Shown piece by piece: positions 53,541 to 62,532 of a DNA stretch of 64,000 bases (position 1 is the stretch's first letter; each line of letters opens with the position of its first letter). A program made the translations under genes and the position numbers. This DNA comes from a virus. The stretch is taken from positions 62,001 to 126,000 of IMG/VR virus record IMGVR_UViG_3300035698_022190; one strand, written 5' to 3'. The notes beneath the pieces were generated by a model. The model worked only from the letters and a program-made list of their open reading frames with translations. It searched no databases and had not been told where the DNA came from.

Positions 53541-54059
53541 TTATTCAGTTTGCGAATGTTGGGAGAATGTTTTTAAAAAATCTATATCCGCCCTCTTCGC
53601 ATCTATATATGTTTTTGATTTTTTGTCATAAAAAACCAACGAATTGTGTGCCCATTCTGCCAGGTTATCTAAATCCCACCCAAGAGTCTCTACCATATTA
53701 ATTACAATACTCTGTGGTTCGGCCCCGGCCGTAATGCACTCATTACAAATTTGATAAGATGTGGGAGCTAGTTTTGAAGCAACAACTCCTAAACTAATGT
53801 GGTCCCCACAAACGTCGCATATATTTGTTTTTTTCATACTATCTAATACCTCCCAATCAAAAATTTCTCCTAATAAAGCTTCGCCAGAAGCAAATTCTAG
53901 TTCTACTGTTTTATTGGATCCTATTTCCGGTATCAAGGTTACTGTCATTTTTCCTTTCGGTGAGGTTTTCTTTGAAACATACCAACCTTCCTCGCCCGTC
54001 AAAGTGCGTACGCGTAAATTTTTAAAGCGTACTGTTTCTTTTAATTCTTTAATCTTCAT
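53541..54059 (-). CDS. Zinc-binding hypothetical protein
   Basis: 172 residues. CDVCGDH ... CNECI makes a treble-clef type Cys4 site near residues 80-105. Overlaps the next gene upstream. Function unknown. Confidence 0.55.
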   Translation of the reverse strand: MKIKELKETVRFKNLRVRTLTGEEGWYVSKKTSPKGKMTVTLIPEIGSNKTVELEFASGEALLGEIFDWEVLDSMKKTNICDVCGDHISLGVVASKLAPTSYQICNECITAGAEPQSIVINMVETLGWDLDNLAEWAHNSLVFYDKKSKTYIDAKRADIDFLKTFSQHSQTE

Positions 54060-54459
54060 CTTCTTCTTCGTTTTCTTTCCAAAACTTGGTTTTGGGTAAT
54101 TTGATTTTTAAAATCTCTAATAACATCTTACCACGGGCATCTGCTTCCGTTTGTTCTTGCGTTGTGATTAATGCAACCCCCTCTTCTTCGTTTTCATAGG
54201 TGCATATCCAGCGCGGTCCTTGGTCATCTACATATCGCCACAAAGTTTGCACCTGTGTTGGTAATAAGATTCCAAGTTCACCGCTTGTATAAGCAGAACA
54301 AAATCGATGCTGTCTTTTAGCAACAGCCGCCGATTCAACTTTTATTCGTCCATCCAAGTAGCTTACCCAAAAAAATATAGTATTCATAGCAACGTCCGCT
54401 TCTACTAGGTCATGGGAAAGTTCAAAACTAGTGACCTGATGGTCAAGGAGTAGAATCAT
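54049..54459 (-). CDS. Hypothetical protein
   Basis: 136 residues, alpha/beta, acidic tail (NEEEDED); no motif recognised. Confidence 0.5.
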   Translation of the reverse strand: MILLLDHQVTSFELSHDLVEADVAMNTIFFWVSYLDGRIKVESAAVAKRQHRFCSAYTSGELGILLPTQVQTLWRYVDDQGPRWICTYENEEEGVALITTQEQTEADARGKMLLEILKIKLPKTKFWKENEEEDED

Positions 54460-54528
54460 AATTTTAGCCTCAGTTATGTGTTCATGCTTTAAATTTAAGC
54501 TATAAATACCTCATTAGTCAAGCTTTTT

Positions 54529-54726
54529 CTACTCTTGGGCCTTCCAGCCCATGTCTTTAAAAACCTTTTGAAAATTGACAGATGTTGCTCTGTTTGCCAA
54601 TCTTTTTGAATGTGAGAAAGTTTTTTTAGGATTTGTAATTGTCAGCTCATGACGATTATGCTCTGCCTGTTGAAAAATTGCTATCAACTGGCCTCGTGGT
54701 GTATGTTTTATATATGTTGTACTCAT
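54529..54726 (-). CDS. Small basic hypothetical protein
   Basis: 65 residues; ATG overlaps the TGA stop of pncA. No motif. Confidence 0.5.
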   Translation of the reverse strand: MSTTYIKHTPRGQLIAIFQQAEHNRHELTITNPKKTFSHSKRLANRATSVNFQKVFKDMGWKAQE

Positions 54727-55322
54727 TGGGCATCTCCTGTGTGTATAATAACGCCAGCTTCTCGTAGTTCAGTAATAACCCCATCTACAGTACTTGGGTC
54801 TACGGCCCTAGTGCCTGACATTAATAAATTTGTTGTTAAGTTTTCTTTAATTCCATCCAATGCTGTTTCTTTGACGCAATACTCCAAGGCCAATCCTACA
54901 ACATCTATTTCTTTTATTCCGCGCTGAAATAAGAAGGTCCATAGTTTTTGTCCCAGCTTTCTGCCCTCAAAACCGCTAAAAGGATGCTTTGTTGGGTTCT
55001 CACCTTTAGTAAAAACATGTGCGTCTTCTGCCCATTCCCATCTAAGATCAGGATGAAATTGTGCTCCGGCTGTGTATTGAACACAATGATCTGGCCAGAA
55101 CCATTGGCCCTTTACTTCTGTAAATGGCTCAATGTCTTTATGATTACTCGCAAAATTTAGATGATGTTTCGGGTGCCAGTCCCTAGTAAGGATCACACAA
55201 CTATATCTATCAGAAATAATCAGTGAATTAATGTGTTGAATCATGGCATCTGTTCCTTTAGATTCTAAAGGGCCACCTTCGCAAAAATCGATTTGTGTAT
55301 CTACAATTATTAATGCTTTCAT
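54723..55322 (-). CDS. pncA: Nicotinamidase
   Basis: 199 residues. IIVDTQIDFCEGGPL gives the catalytic Asp (residue 8), TRDWHPKHHLNF the metal Asp/His site, FTKGENP the Lys, and GLALEYCVKETALDG the catalytic Cys. Deamidates nicotinamide to nicotinate, feeding the PncB gene of the same operon. Stops on TGA within ATGA. Confidence 0.9.
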   Translation of the reverse strand: MKALIIVDTQIDFCEGGPLESKGTDAMIQHINSLIISDRYSCVILTRDWHPKHHLNFASNHKDIEPFTEVKGQWFWPDHCVQYTAGAQFHPDLRWEWAEDAHVFTKGENPTKHPFSGFEGRKLGQKLWTFLFQRGIKEIDVVGLALEYCVKETALDGIKENLTTNLLMSGTRAVDPSTVDGVITELREAGVIIHTGDAQ

Positions 55323-55867
55323 TTTCGTAAGCTCCTTGCTTTTTCAAAACCTATGGCAAAAGTTAGTAACCGGGAGCTAAGTACAACCCCATTAACTGCC
55401 TTCTCATAAGTAATGTAGCTATATAAATCTTCTAATGGAATAATTAAGCTTTGAATTATCTCATGCTCGTCGGGTAACTCCTCACTCTTTAGTAGGCAAT
55501 CTACATCATACTCTATAACGACAATCTTTTCATCTGACACGCCAGCGCTCGAATATGATTTTGGATGTATCAGAGTTAGGTCTTCAGATTGAACTAGAAA
55601 ACCAGTCTCTTCTGAAAACTCTCTCATGGCTGCAATATCAAATGCTTCCCCTTCCTGCACTAAACCAGCGGGAAAAGAAAACATATATTTGTTTAGAGCA
55701 TGTCTAAACTCTTTGATTATTATCACGGAGTTTTTATTATAATATACAACAGGTATAACTGCTTGGGTGTCATTATTACGCTCTACCCTTTCCCATTTTA
55801 CCTTATTGTTACCCTCGACCTCAACAAAAGTGAGATATTTTCCCTCGTATTTTACTTCTCTTTTCAT
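55319..55867 (-). CDS. Nudix hydrolase, ADP-ribose pyrophosphatase-like
   Basis: 182 residues. GEAFDIAAMREFSEETGF is the Nudix box. N-terminal strands like NudF. Between pncA and pncB, so probably acts on ADP-ribose or NAD intermediates. Stop TGA overlaps the pncA ATG. Confidence 0.85.
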   Translation of the reverse strand: MKREVKYEGKYLTFVEVEGNNKVKWERVERNNDTQAVIPVVYYNKNSVIIIKEFRHALNKYMFSFPAGLVQEGEAFDIAAMREFSEETGFLVQSEDLTLIHPKSYSSAGVSDEKIVVIEYDVDCLLKSEELPDEHEIIQSLIIPLEDLYSYITYEKAVNGVVLSSRLLTFAIGFEKARSLRK

Positions 55868-57030
55868 TCTTCAAGTCCTAGTATTTGTTTAGATATTTTT
55901 ATTGCCTCTGGCGTTCCTGTGTTTTTACCTTCTACATCAGATAATTTAACAGTTGGCTGCCACTTTCCGTTACGTCCTAAAACATCCGTCATTTTAATAA
56001 CGATGTTCAACGGCTTAACGCCGGGAATGTCATTAGATAGTGCTGTGCCTATACCATAAGATGTGTGAAATAAATTGCCCACACGTTGTTTTAATTTTGC
56101 TGCTGAATCTACAGTTAAGCCATCGGAAAATACAATCGACTTGCTGCCTGGATCAATTCCTTTATCCATATAATGCTTTATCATTTTTTGATAAAAATCA
56201 AAAGGATCTCCGCTGTCTTGTCTAACACCATCAAACAACCGTGCAAACCTATTTCCAAAAGATAATAAAAATTGTTCTGTTGTATAAGTGTCTGTTAATG
56301 CAATACCTAAATTGCCTTGATAAACCGATACCCATTTTTTCATTCCCATATAATTTGCTGATGGATATCCATATTTAGTAGCATGGAACATATACCACTC
56401 GTGTGCCTGAGTCCCTATAGCTTTTAATTTATATTCCTTCGCTAAGTAAACATTGCTAGTACCTATTAAAGCGCCCAAAGCTTTTAATTCTTCAACAACT
56501 TGTTTTTGGGTCGAAAAAGAAAATCTACGGCGAGTACCAAATTCTGCCACAGACATTTCGTTTCCCTTTATGATCTCTGCTTTAGCTGTATTTGTTTTAG
56601 TTAAAACTTCCGGATCGTATTTCTGTCCTGTCATTTTAAAATAAGTCTCAGAAATTAAAGCTAAGAGGGGCACTTCCCATAAAATAGCGCGGTACCACGG
56701 CCCTTGAATAGTTAGACTAAATTTTCCATCTTTTTGTTCCATTTGGATTTCAGAGGGTTGATATCTATATGCCTTTAAAAAGTCTACATAAGGAGGACTA
56801 AGATATGAACAATGTTCTAATAAGAAATCTTTTTCTTCATAATGTAATGTCAAATGGCCCATATAATGTATTTTAGGCCATAACTCTTTAACGAACCCTT
56901 CTGGATAAACTGTATTGCCACGATCAATAAATTTATATTTAACGATAGCCCGTGGATATTTTTGTATGACTGCGTTTTGCATAGCATATTTATACAAATC
57001 ATTATCTGTAAAATGTTCTATAAATCCCAT
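55864..57030 (-). CDS. pncB: Nicotinate phosphoribosyltransferase
   Basis: 388 residues from ATG 57030 (RBS AGGAGA). FTDNDLYKYAMQNAV at the N-terminus, EFGTRRRFSFSTQ and VRQDSGDPFDFYQKMIKHY are PncB hallmarks, with His of KPLNIV region absent from view. Converts nicotinate and PRPP to NaMN. With pncA forms the first half of NAD salvage. Confidence 0.92.
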   Translation of the reverse strand: MGFIEHFTDNDLYKYAMQNAVIQKYPRAIVKYKFIDRGNTVYPEGFVKELWPKIHYMGHLTLHYEEKDFLLEHCSYLSPPYVDFLKAYRYQPSEIQMEQKDGKFSLTIQGPWYRAILWEVPLLALISETYFKMTGQKYDPEVLTKTNTAKAEIIKGNEMSVAEFGTRRRFSFSTQKQVVEELKALGALIGTSNVYLAKEYKLKAIGTQAHEWYMFHATKYGYPSANYMGMKKWVSVYQGNLGIALTDTYTTEQFLLSFGNRFARLFDGVRQDSGDPFDFYQKMIKHYMDKGIDPGSKSIVFSDGLTVDSAAKLKQRVGNLFHTSYGIGTALSNDIPGVKPLNIVIKMTDVLGRNGKWQPTVKLSDVEGKNTGTPEAIKISKQILGLEE

Positions 57031-57040
57031 TGTGTTTCTC

Positions 57041-57904
57041 CTAAAATAGTATTGACGCTTTCGAGTTCCAGGACGTATATAAATGTCCATCTTCTTGAAA
57101 AATTAAGGACCTTAAGTCAGTTCCAGATGATTGCTCTTGAATACAATAATCTATAGAAACAACGGACACTCCTTCCACATCATATACCATTTCTCCAGTA
57201 TTTAATGTTCGAATGTGCTGTCCATTTTTCTTTATCATTTTTTCAAGATCTTCCTGCATTTTTTCATACTGACCATTATCTGCATGTTTTGCTATCCAGG
57301 CATGTGGTATAAAATCTTGTATATTATATGTAGGCACTGTCAATTTTCGTAAAAGTAGTTGTTTAATTTTATGTACTTTACAAAAAGTCAGTAATTTACG
57401 TGCTGTTAAATCTCCTAGTTGGTCCGAGACATTTACTGTAATGCGCGGTGTCATCCAAATATTTAAACCTTCAGCACTTGAAATTGTTCGCATTTCCTTA
57501 AATACCGGCCTCATCTTATCGAGCTGTGTTTTGCTGTCAATCGAAATAGCTATCGTATCATACCCTCTGGACCATAAATGTCCCACATACTCTGGATTCT
57601 TCATCAAGAATAACCCATTAGTCTGCAGCTCCAATGGCCACTCTCTAAAGCTTTTAGCCATGTTATCAACCCTGCTTCTGCTTCTTTCATTAACCAACGG
57701 CTCGCCCTTTCCGGTAATAAGTACACTAGTAATTCCAGCACTTTCTGCAACTTTTTTAACCTTTAATTTATTTCTTCCCATAAGGGATGGACTGGGATTT
57801 TCTTCATAACCAGTCATCTTACTTATGCAGTACTTACAATCTTTGTCGCAGCCCTCATAGGGCATAGCGATTGTAAGATTTTCTGATCTAAGTGATGCGC
57901 TCAT
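57041..57904 (-). CDS. Radical SAM enzyme
   Basis: 287 residues. CDKDCKYCISK is the CxxxCxxC cluster motif at residue 19; ITGKGEPLVN is the GGE-like motif and LELQTNGLFL follows. Activating-enzyme-like architecture, substrate unknown. Next to pncB and overlapping the gene before by ATGA. Confidence 0.8.
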   Translation of the reverse strand: MSASLRSENLTIAMPYEGCDKDCKYCISKMTGYEENPSPSLMGRNKLKVKKVAESAGITSVLITGKGEPLVNERSRSRVDNMAKSFREWPLELQTNGLFLMKNPEYVGHLWSRGYDTIAISIDSKTQLDKMRPVFKEMRTISSAEGLNIWMTPRITVNVSDQLGDLTARKLLTFCKVHKIKQLLLRKLTVPTYNIQDFIPHAWIAKHADNGQYEKMQEDLEKMIKKNGQHIRTLNTGEMVYDVEGVSVVSIDYCIQEQSSGTDLRSLIFQEDGHLYTSWNSKASILF

Positions 57905-58290
57905 AATTTACCCCTGTTTTTTTCTATAGCTTCTAAAATTTCAAAGACTCGCTGGGCACACCAACGCATGCCTTCCTCAGGCTCATAAAAACCACCTGTG
58001 TCCATCATCCCTTCATCATCAAATTTGGAAATCATTGCCAATATTTTAGGACTGGGAGAAGTTACATCGGATTGGATGTCGAGAGTCAAGCCTATACCGC
58101 GATCACAGGCAAATGGGACCAGATAGCCCCAAATGGTGCGTATGTTTACTGCTTGTACTAAGTGTTTACTTATTACTCTGCCCGAAGCTAGTAAATTTAA
58201 CTTTCCATTGCTTTCGTCCCAACAATAATCTTGGAAATCTTCCATAGTTTTTGTTGTTTCATGCTTTAAATAAGTTGCTTTCCACCTCAT
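57901..58290 (-). CDS. Hypothetical protein
   Basis: 129 residues; no recognised motif. ATGA overlaps on both sides put it in the NAD operon. Confidence 0.5.
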   Translation of the reverse strand: MRWKATYLKHETTKTMEDFQDYCWDESNGKLNLLASGRVISKHLVQAVNIRTIWGYLVPFACDRGIGLTLDIQSDVTSPSPKILAMISKFDDEGMMDTGGFYEPEEGMRWCAQRVFEILEAIEKNRGKL

Positions 58291-58484
58291 GCTTCTTCTC
58301 TTGGTAATAATATTATTTTTGCGTCGGGAACCAACGCTAGTTTTATACTTTCTTCAAAAATAGCATATGTTGTTCTGGAGGCTATTACCCGCTCAATATC
58401 GTTGCGACCCCGCACGACGTTGTCATGCTTACAGCCGTCCATCACTAACAATGTTTTTTTCCCACCTATTTGGTGTATGAACAT
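58287..58484 (-). CDS. Small hypothetical protein
   Basis: 65 residues, alpha/beta, no motif. Probably the first gene of the operon running down to pncA; a CTATAAGAATC word lies upstream on the opposite strand. Confidence 0.5.
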   Translation of the reverse strand: MFIHQIGGKKTLLVMDGCKHDNVVRGRNDIERVIASRTTYAIFEESIKLALVPDAKIILLPREEA

Positions 58485-58552
58485 ATAATTTGTTCTCCTG
58501 TGTTTTTATTCAATAGTAGTGTGACTATAAGAATCAAAAACAAAAATGTTTT

Positions 58553-58720
58553 TTATTTTAGTACTAGATACATCACAGCAAAAAATCCAAGTATAATAGT
58601 TAAAGGTATGCCAACCGGGGCCAGTACCCAAAACCATGACCAATGTATAAAGCCGGTTAATTTTAAAGCTACAAAAAGTATTAATAAAAATCCTAGTATT
58701 CCTGGTCCATTGTTACTCAT
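58553..58720 (-). CDS. Small two-helix membrane protein
   Basis: 55 residues from ATG 58720: MSNNGPGILGFLLILF then two transmembrane helices. Too short for most gene finders, but clean start, stop and hydrophobic pattern support it. Overlaps the upstream gene stop. Confidence 0.6.
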   Translation of the reverse strand: MSNNGPGILGFLLILFVALKLTGFIHWSWFWVLAPVGIPLTIILGFFAVMYLVLK

Positions 58721-59336
58721 GTGTGTCTCCTATGTCTGGGGAGTTTCCAAGAAACTCCGTTGTTAATTTGTTCATCATATTTTCATGCTTACTGCCATGC
58801 TTATAATAATTTTCTTGTTTAATAAGAATGCCGTGTGCATATTCATGTATAATTATATCTTCCCACGATTCAGTGGTGTCCTTTCCTACTATAATTTCTA
58901 CAGGTTCTTTTTTGTTAGTGGTTATAAAGCCTCCTCCATACTTTTGTTTTAAAGTTTGAAAAAAGAGAGGGATGTTGATATTATATTTGGCTTCGAGCCT
59001 ATTATATAAATCATACATTTCGTCAACCACACTTGCTTCATTTTCTAAAAAGGCATCTATAGATTTATAGTAAGACAAGACATTACATGCATATAGAAAA
59101 GCTGGGTCATCATCAATTAATATATCAGCATTGGGTGTTATTTCTGCGTCCTTTGAAACAAATGGGCAGCCCAGTAGTCTTGCTATTGCCGGACCATATT
59201 CGCTAGATGACCAAAAAGTTATATCATGCTGGAATAACTCGCCATATCTATGATGGGGCAGATACCCTGTTCCTTGGTGTATTAAAAAGGTGTCATCAAT
59301 ATCCAACAAAATCGTTTTTTGTAAAAATCTACTCAT
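58713..59336 (-). CDS. HAD-like domain fused to HExxH metallopeptidase-like domain
   Basis: 207 residues. Residues 7-85: ILLDIDDTFLIHQG (HAD motif I) and ILIDDDPAFLYA (motif IV). Residues 150-175: IIIHEYAHGILI, a zinc HExxH motif with flanking helices. The two halves are normally separate families. Role unknown. Confidence 0.65.
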   Translation of the reverse strand: MSRFLQKTILLDIDDTFLIHQGTGYLPHHRYGELFQHDITFWSSSEYGPAIARLLGCPFVSKDAEITPNADILIDDDPAFLYACNVLSYYKSIDAFLENEASVVDEMYDLYNRLEAKYNINIPLFFQTLKQKYGGGFITTNKKEPVEIIVGKDTTESWEDIIIHEYAHGILIKQENYYKHGSKHENMMNKLTTEFLGNSPDIGDTHE

Positions 59337-59867
59337 TTATAAGTTATATAGTCTAGCCATTGCCTGTAATGCCTCGGCATTTCCTTTAGCATCATTTACA
59401 GGATTATGGTCATGCTTTGTTTTTCTAAATTTTCGCTTCCACTCACTATTGGATCTTAAATTTTTAACTAGTCCGCAGTATAAATCTCCAATGCGTCTGG
59501 CTGAAAAGCCAAATGGGTTTTTTTTATCTTTAATAAATTCATCAAAATAGTAGTTCATCCATTGCCAGTCAAATGCCGGGTTATCGCTCACAAGTGTTGC
59601 ACGATCCCCAACAGTTTCTCTAATCCAGCTGTCAAAGCCGTACATAGTAACTACAGGCTCATCAAATTGTTCGTGTTCCTCTCTTGTAAATCCAGAAATT
59701 GCTAAAGCTTCGAGACTATATTCTTGAGTAATAGGTTTGGTAGTTCCATAAAATGTTTTAGATAAATCTGTTACAGATACTGCCCCAAAACACACCATGC
59801 TACCTGTTGCTGGGGAAGCATTGTCTGCCTCTACATCCACGACTATCCAATTTTTCATATTTGTCAT
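59337..59867 (-). CDS. DEDDh 3'-5' exonuclease
   Basis: 176 residues. IVVDVEADN (ExoI), LVSDNPAFDWQWMN (ExoII) and KHDHNPVNDAKGNAEAL (ExoIII with His-5-Asp) match epsilon/RNase T-type enzymes. Digests single-stranded DNA or RNA ends, so tRNA 3' trimming is one possible role. Confidence 0.88.
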   Translation of the reverse strand: MTNMKNWIVVDVEADNASPATGSMVCFGAVSVTDLSKTFYGTTKPITQEYSLEALAISGFTREEHEQFDEPVVTMYGFDSWIRETVGDRATLVSDNPAFDWQWMNYYFDEFIKDKKNPFGFSARRIGDLYCGLVKNLRSNSEWKRKFRKTKHDHNPVNDAKGNAEALQAMARLYNL

Positions 59868-59877
59868 ATTCTTTTTT

Positions 59878-60129
59878 TTATGTTATTAAATTATTTTGAC
59901 CAGCTATATGAAATGAATCTCCATATAGTTTTAATCTTTTACTAAATAAATTATGAACTACAAAATCATTTGCTAGTTCATATGGTTCAAAATCTTTTGG
60001 TTCTACCAGTTTTAAATATTCATATGGGGCAGTCCGGTAGAGGTAAGCAAATTTGTTTATTGTCTTTATATATATGGCAAAAACACTCCGCTCACTTATC
60101 TGCCCCATATAAAATTTATTATCCTGCAT
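59878..60129 (-). CDS. Small hypothetical protein
   Basis: 83 residues from MQDNKFYMGQ; Tyr/Phe-rich, no motif. Slightly overlaps the first member of the tandem family. Confidence 0.5.
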   Translation of the reverse strand: MQDNKFYMGQISERSVFAIYIKTINKFAYLYRTAPYEYLKLVEPKDFEPYELANDFVVHNLFSKRLKLYGDSFHIAGQNNLIT

Positions 60130-60373
60130 GGGGCGGTTTACCCCCGACAAGCTTTATTAAATTAAAAAGCTCAGTCATTTGGTCCCGTACGCCTTGCAAT
60201 TCTTCGGTTACGGCCTTCATTTGAGATGTATGTCTTTTATCCAGATCATCAAACATAGCCTGTTGTTCGGGAGTTAAAATTGGTTTTTCTACATCTTTTG
60301 CGAAGCTCGAGTCTAGGGACACATACTCACCCAGATATTCTTGTTGAGTTTCCCTCTTGTCTTCATTCTTCAT
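60119..60373 (-). CDS. Tandem paralogue family, member 1
   Basis: 84 residues; C-terminal helix ELFNLIKLVGGK is shared by the next four upstream genes, while N-terminal parts differ. Acidic, helical. Function unknown. Confidence 0.55.
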   Translation of the reverse strand: MKNEDKRETQQEYLGEYVSLDSSFAKDVEKPILTPEQQAMFDDLDKRHTSQMKAVTEELQGVRDQMTELFNLIKLVGGKPPHAG

Positions 60374-60722
60374 TTTCTATTCCCTCATTTAATCCCTCAT
60401 TTAATCCCTCTTTTATCACTGCAGAACCAATAAGTCTTAATAAATTTAAAACTTCAGTCACCTTATCATCGAGGGCTCCCACATGAGCCATTAAACTTAT
60501 TATAGCAGGATCAGTTTTTACTTTTTCTGTAAAAGTATCATCTGAGCTGTTTCTTGCTATAAAAGCTTCTTGTTGTTCCCGGGTTAGGTCTTTAAAAGCA
60601 CTTAGCGAATCAAACTCAATTTTTCTTCCTTTATGCTCATAGACTGCCTGAGTTGGAGGATTGGGCAGTGCACACTCCATTTCTTTTAACATATCCGTAA
60701 GGCTATTTTTTGATTTTTTCAT
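60363..60722 (-). CDS. Tandem paralogue family, member 2
   Basis: 119 residues; VTEVLNLLRLIGSAVIKEG is the shared C-terminal motif, then a GLNE repeat (GLNEGLNEGIENE). Overlaps both neighbours by 4-11 nt; stops on TGA. Confidence 0.55.
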   Translation of the reverse strand: MKKSKNSLTDMLKEMECALPNPPTQAVYEHKGRKIEFDSLSAFKDLTREQQEAFIARNSSDDTFTEKVKTDPAIISLMAHVGALDDKVTEVLNLLRLIGSAVIKEGLNEGLNEGIENEE

Positions 60723-60946
60723 TTTGGGGCAATTATTTCCTTTAACGTAAATAAATTAATTACATTATCTAATTTTTGTTCTACTCGGATCAGCCTATGC
60801 TCGCCAGGAAACTTTTCAGGCCCTGAGTCCGCATCTTTAGTATTTATAAATTCAAAACCCTGAGTCTTCATAGCCCCTACAATATATAACATAAGGTGCT
60901 CAACTTCTTTTGGATCTAAACCTTCTAAAAATCCCTTAATGTCCAT
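60719..60946 (-). CDS. Tandem paralogue family, member 3 (divergent)
   Basis: 75 residues; LDNVINLFTLKEIIAPK is a shortened form of the shared C-terminal motif. Stops on TGA... overlap ATGA with member 2. Confidence 0.5.
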   Translation of the reverse strand: MDIKGFLEGLDPKEVEHLMLYIVGAMKTQGFEFINTKDADSGPEKFPGEHRLIRVEQKLDNVINLFTLKEIIAPK

Positions 60947-61244
60947 CTTTATCTTTTCCCTTTTTTATTACAGCGGAGCCTATTAATTTTATTAAATTTG
61001 TTAAGTCATCTACTTTTTGGTGTAACATTTCTATCGATAGGTCAGGGCCTTTTTCTTCTTCGGCTGCAAATCCCTTAACTATACTGTCCTGAAGATTTGT
61101 CAGCTCATCAAGCTGTGTCTGATGTCTTCTTAAATTATCTTCAGCCTGGATTCTGTATATTACCTCACTAGTATGGCCCTTTCTATCTTCAGATTCTGCT
61201 ACGTGGCGGCGCAGTTCTTTTAATGCTTCGTCTTCATTGCTCAT
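60936..61244 (-). CDS. Tandem paralogue family, member 4
   Basis: 102 residues from MSNEDEALKEL; VDDLTNLIKLIGSAVIKKG at the C-terminus is the clearest match to member 2. Confidence 0.55.
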   Translation of the reverse strand: MSNEDEALKELRRHVAESEDRKGHTSEVIYRIQAEDNLRRHQTQLDELTNLQDSIVKGFAAEEEKGPDLSIEMLHQKVDDLTNLIKLIGSAVIKKGKDKDGH

Positions 61245-61566
61245 CTTTTTCTTTTGGTTCAATACGTGTGTACATATTAAATGCTCCCGCACCTATTAAT
61301 TTTAGTAATGCCAATACGTCGGCTATTTGTTCTTCTATTCTATCTAGACGCATCTCGATAGGGTAAGAATTCCAAGATTCCGTTGCCCTAGGCTCTGAAG
61401 GTTTTGCAGTTATAGGTACTCCTGCTTGAGACAATAAAGGATTTACGCCCCCCATTGCTCCCGCGATATTCCCAGCTATGGCCGCGCCCCAATCTATAGT
61501 GTTATTACCCAAATAATTTTTATATTTGTTTATTAATTCTTTGGTATTATCTTCTTCGTTGCTCAT
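61234..61566 (-). CDS. Tandem paralogue family, member 5
   Basis: 110 residues, starts MSNEEDN like member 4; IADVLALLKLIGAGAF at the C-terminus. A Gly/Ala-rich segment near residues 27-40. Confidence 0.55.
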   Translation of the reverse strand: MSNEEDNTKELINKYKNYLGNNTIDWGAAIAGNIAGAMGGVNPLLSQAGVPITAKPSEPRATESWNSYPIEMRLDRIEEQIADVLALLKLIGAGAFNMYTRIEPKEKDEQ

Positions 61567-61832
61567 TATTTTTGTAATGATTGAAATCTTCGAAAAGCTT
61601 TATCTATGTTTATGTGAGCCTTTTTAAAACCCGCTAACATACACTCTTCGTTTTGCTCATATAGAGCTTGTAATTGTTTGTCAAATGATAATTTTTTAAC
61701 TTTAGTGGCATATCCTTTAGCAAATCTAATGCCTTGTTTCTCGGTATAGCCCATGCCTTCCATAAAAGCTACCCATATGTCAAAAGTATCCTCTATTTCC
61801 TCTAGTAAGTTATTCTGTGTTCTGTTTTTCAT
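61566..61832 (-). CDS. Small helical hypothetical protein
   Basis: 88 residues, helical and basic; no motif. Overlaps the next gene by 23 nt. Confidence 0.5.
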   Translation of the reverse strand: MKNRTQNNLLEEIEDTFDIWVAFMEGMGYTEKQGIRFAKGYATKVKKLSFDKQLQALYEQNEECMLAGFKKAHINIDKAFRRFQSLQK

Positions 61833-62091
61833 CTGCAGTCACAAACATTACGTTTTCCGGTAGCGGCGTGCTATCTTCGATCTCAACAAAACCGTTTTGT
61901 GCCTTCTTTGTTATGTCATCTATACAATCTTGAAAAAGCCATGCTGCATATCCCGCAACCTGCTTATGGTCTTCAATAACCAACAAAACGTTTTTTACTG
62001 TATCATTTTCGGCCGTTTGTAAAGATTCTTTTAGTTTAAAAATTTTCCGGTTCAACGCAGTTATCTGTTGCTGCCATGTTATTTTTGTCAT
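61810..62091 (-). CDS. Small helical hypothetical protein
   Basis: 93 residues with an N-terminal coiled coil; no motif. Confidence 0.5.
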   Translation of the reverse strand: MTKITWQQQITALNRKIFKLKESLQTAENDTVKNVLLVIEDHKQVAGYAAWLFQDCIDDITKKAQNGFVEIEDSTPLPENVMFVTADEKQNTE

Positions 62092-62093
62092 AT

Positions 62094-62342
62094 TTAATTC
62101 CTATTGACTATTAAGGTGGTGTACTTTATAGCTTCATCAGCGATGTCTCCAATTTCTTTAATTGTTGACAAAGGGGGCTGTAGATCAACTACAAAATCCA
62201 GCGATACAAACCGGTTTCCTACTAGCTGGAGAGTATTATTACTCCAAACCATTATGGCACCGTCAGACCCTACCCATTCATATTTTATGTCTCCTGCCTT
62301 GTCGACAGAAATTGATAACGGGGCGGTCTTATCCTTCTTCAT
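62094..62342 (-). CDS. Small beta-rich hypothetical protein
   Basis: 82 residues, beta-strand pattern; no motif. Overlaps the upstream gene by 14 nt. Confidence 0.5.
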   Translation of the reverse strand: MKKDKTAPLSISVDKAGDIKYEWVGSDGAIMVWSNNTLQLVGNRFVSLDFVVDLQPPLSTIKEIGDIADEAIKYTTLIVNRN

Positions 62343-62526
62343 CTACTATCACCTTACATTCTTTTTGCGCTAATTTAACGCGTTTTTGAATTGCCAAGTT
62401 TTTTTCCTCTAAAGTTTTACACTTTTGGAAATAGGTTCGCAATTCATAATTTTCTAAATCGATGCCTAAATACCTAACCCCTTCATACCAGCCAAGTATG
62501 TAGGCATCTTTTTCTTCTTTCGTCAT
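62329..62526 (-). CDS. Small hypothetical protein
   Basis: 65 residues; no motif. Six bases after the rtcB stop. Confidence 0.5.
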   Translation of the reverse strand: MTKEEKDAYILGWYEGVRYLGIDLENYELRTYFQKCKTLEEKNLAIQKRVKLAQKECKVIVDEEG

Positions 62527-62532
62527 TTTTAC

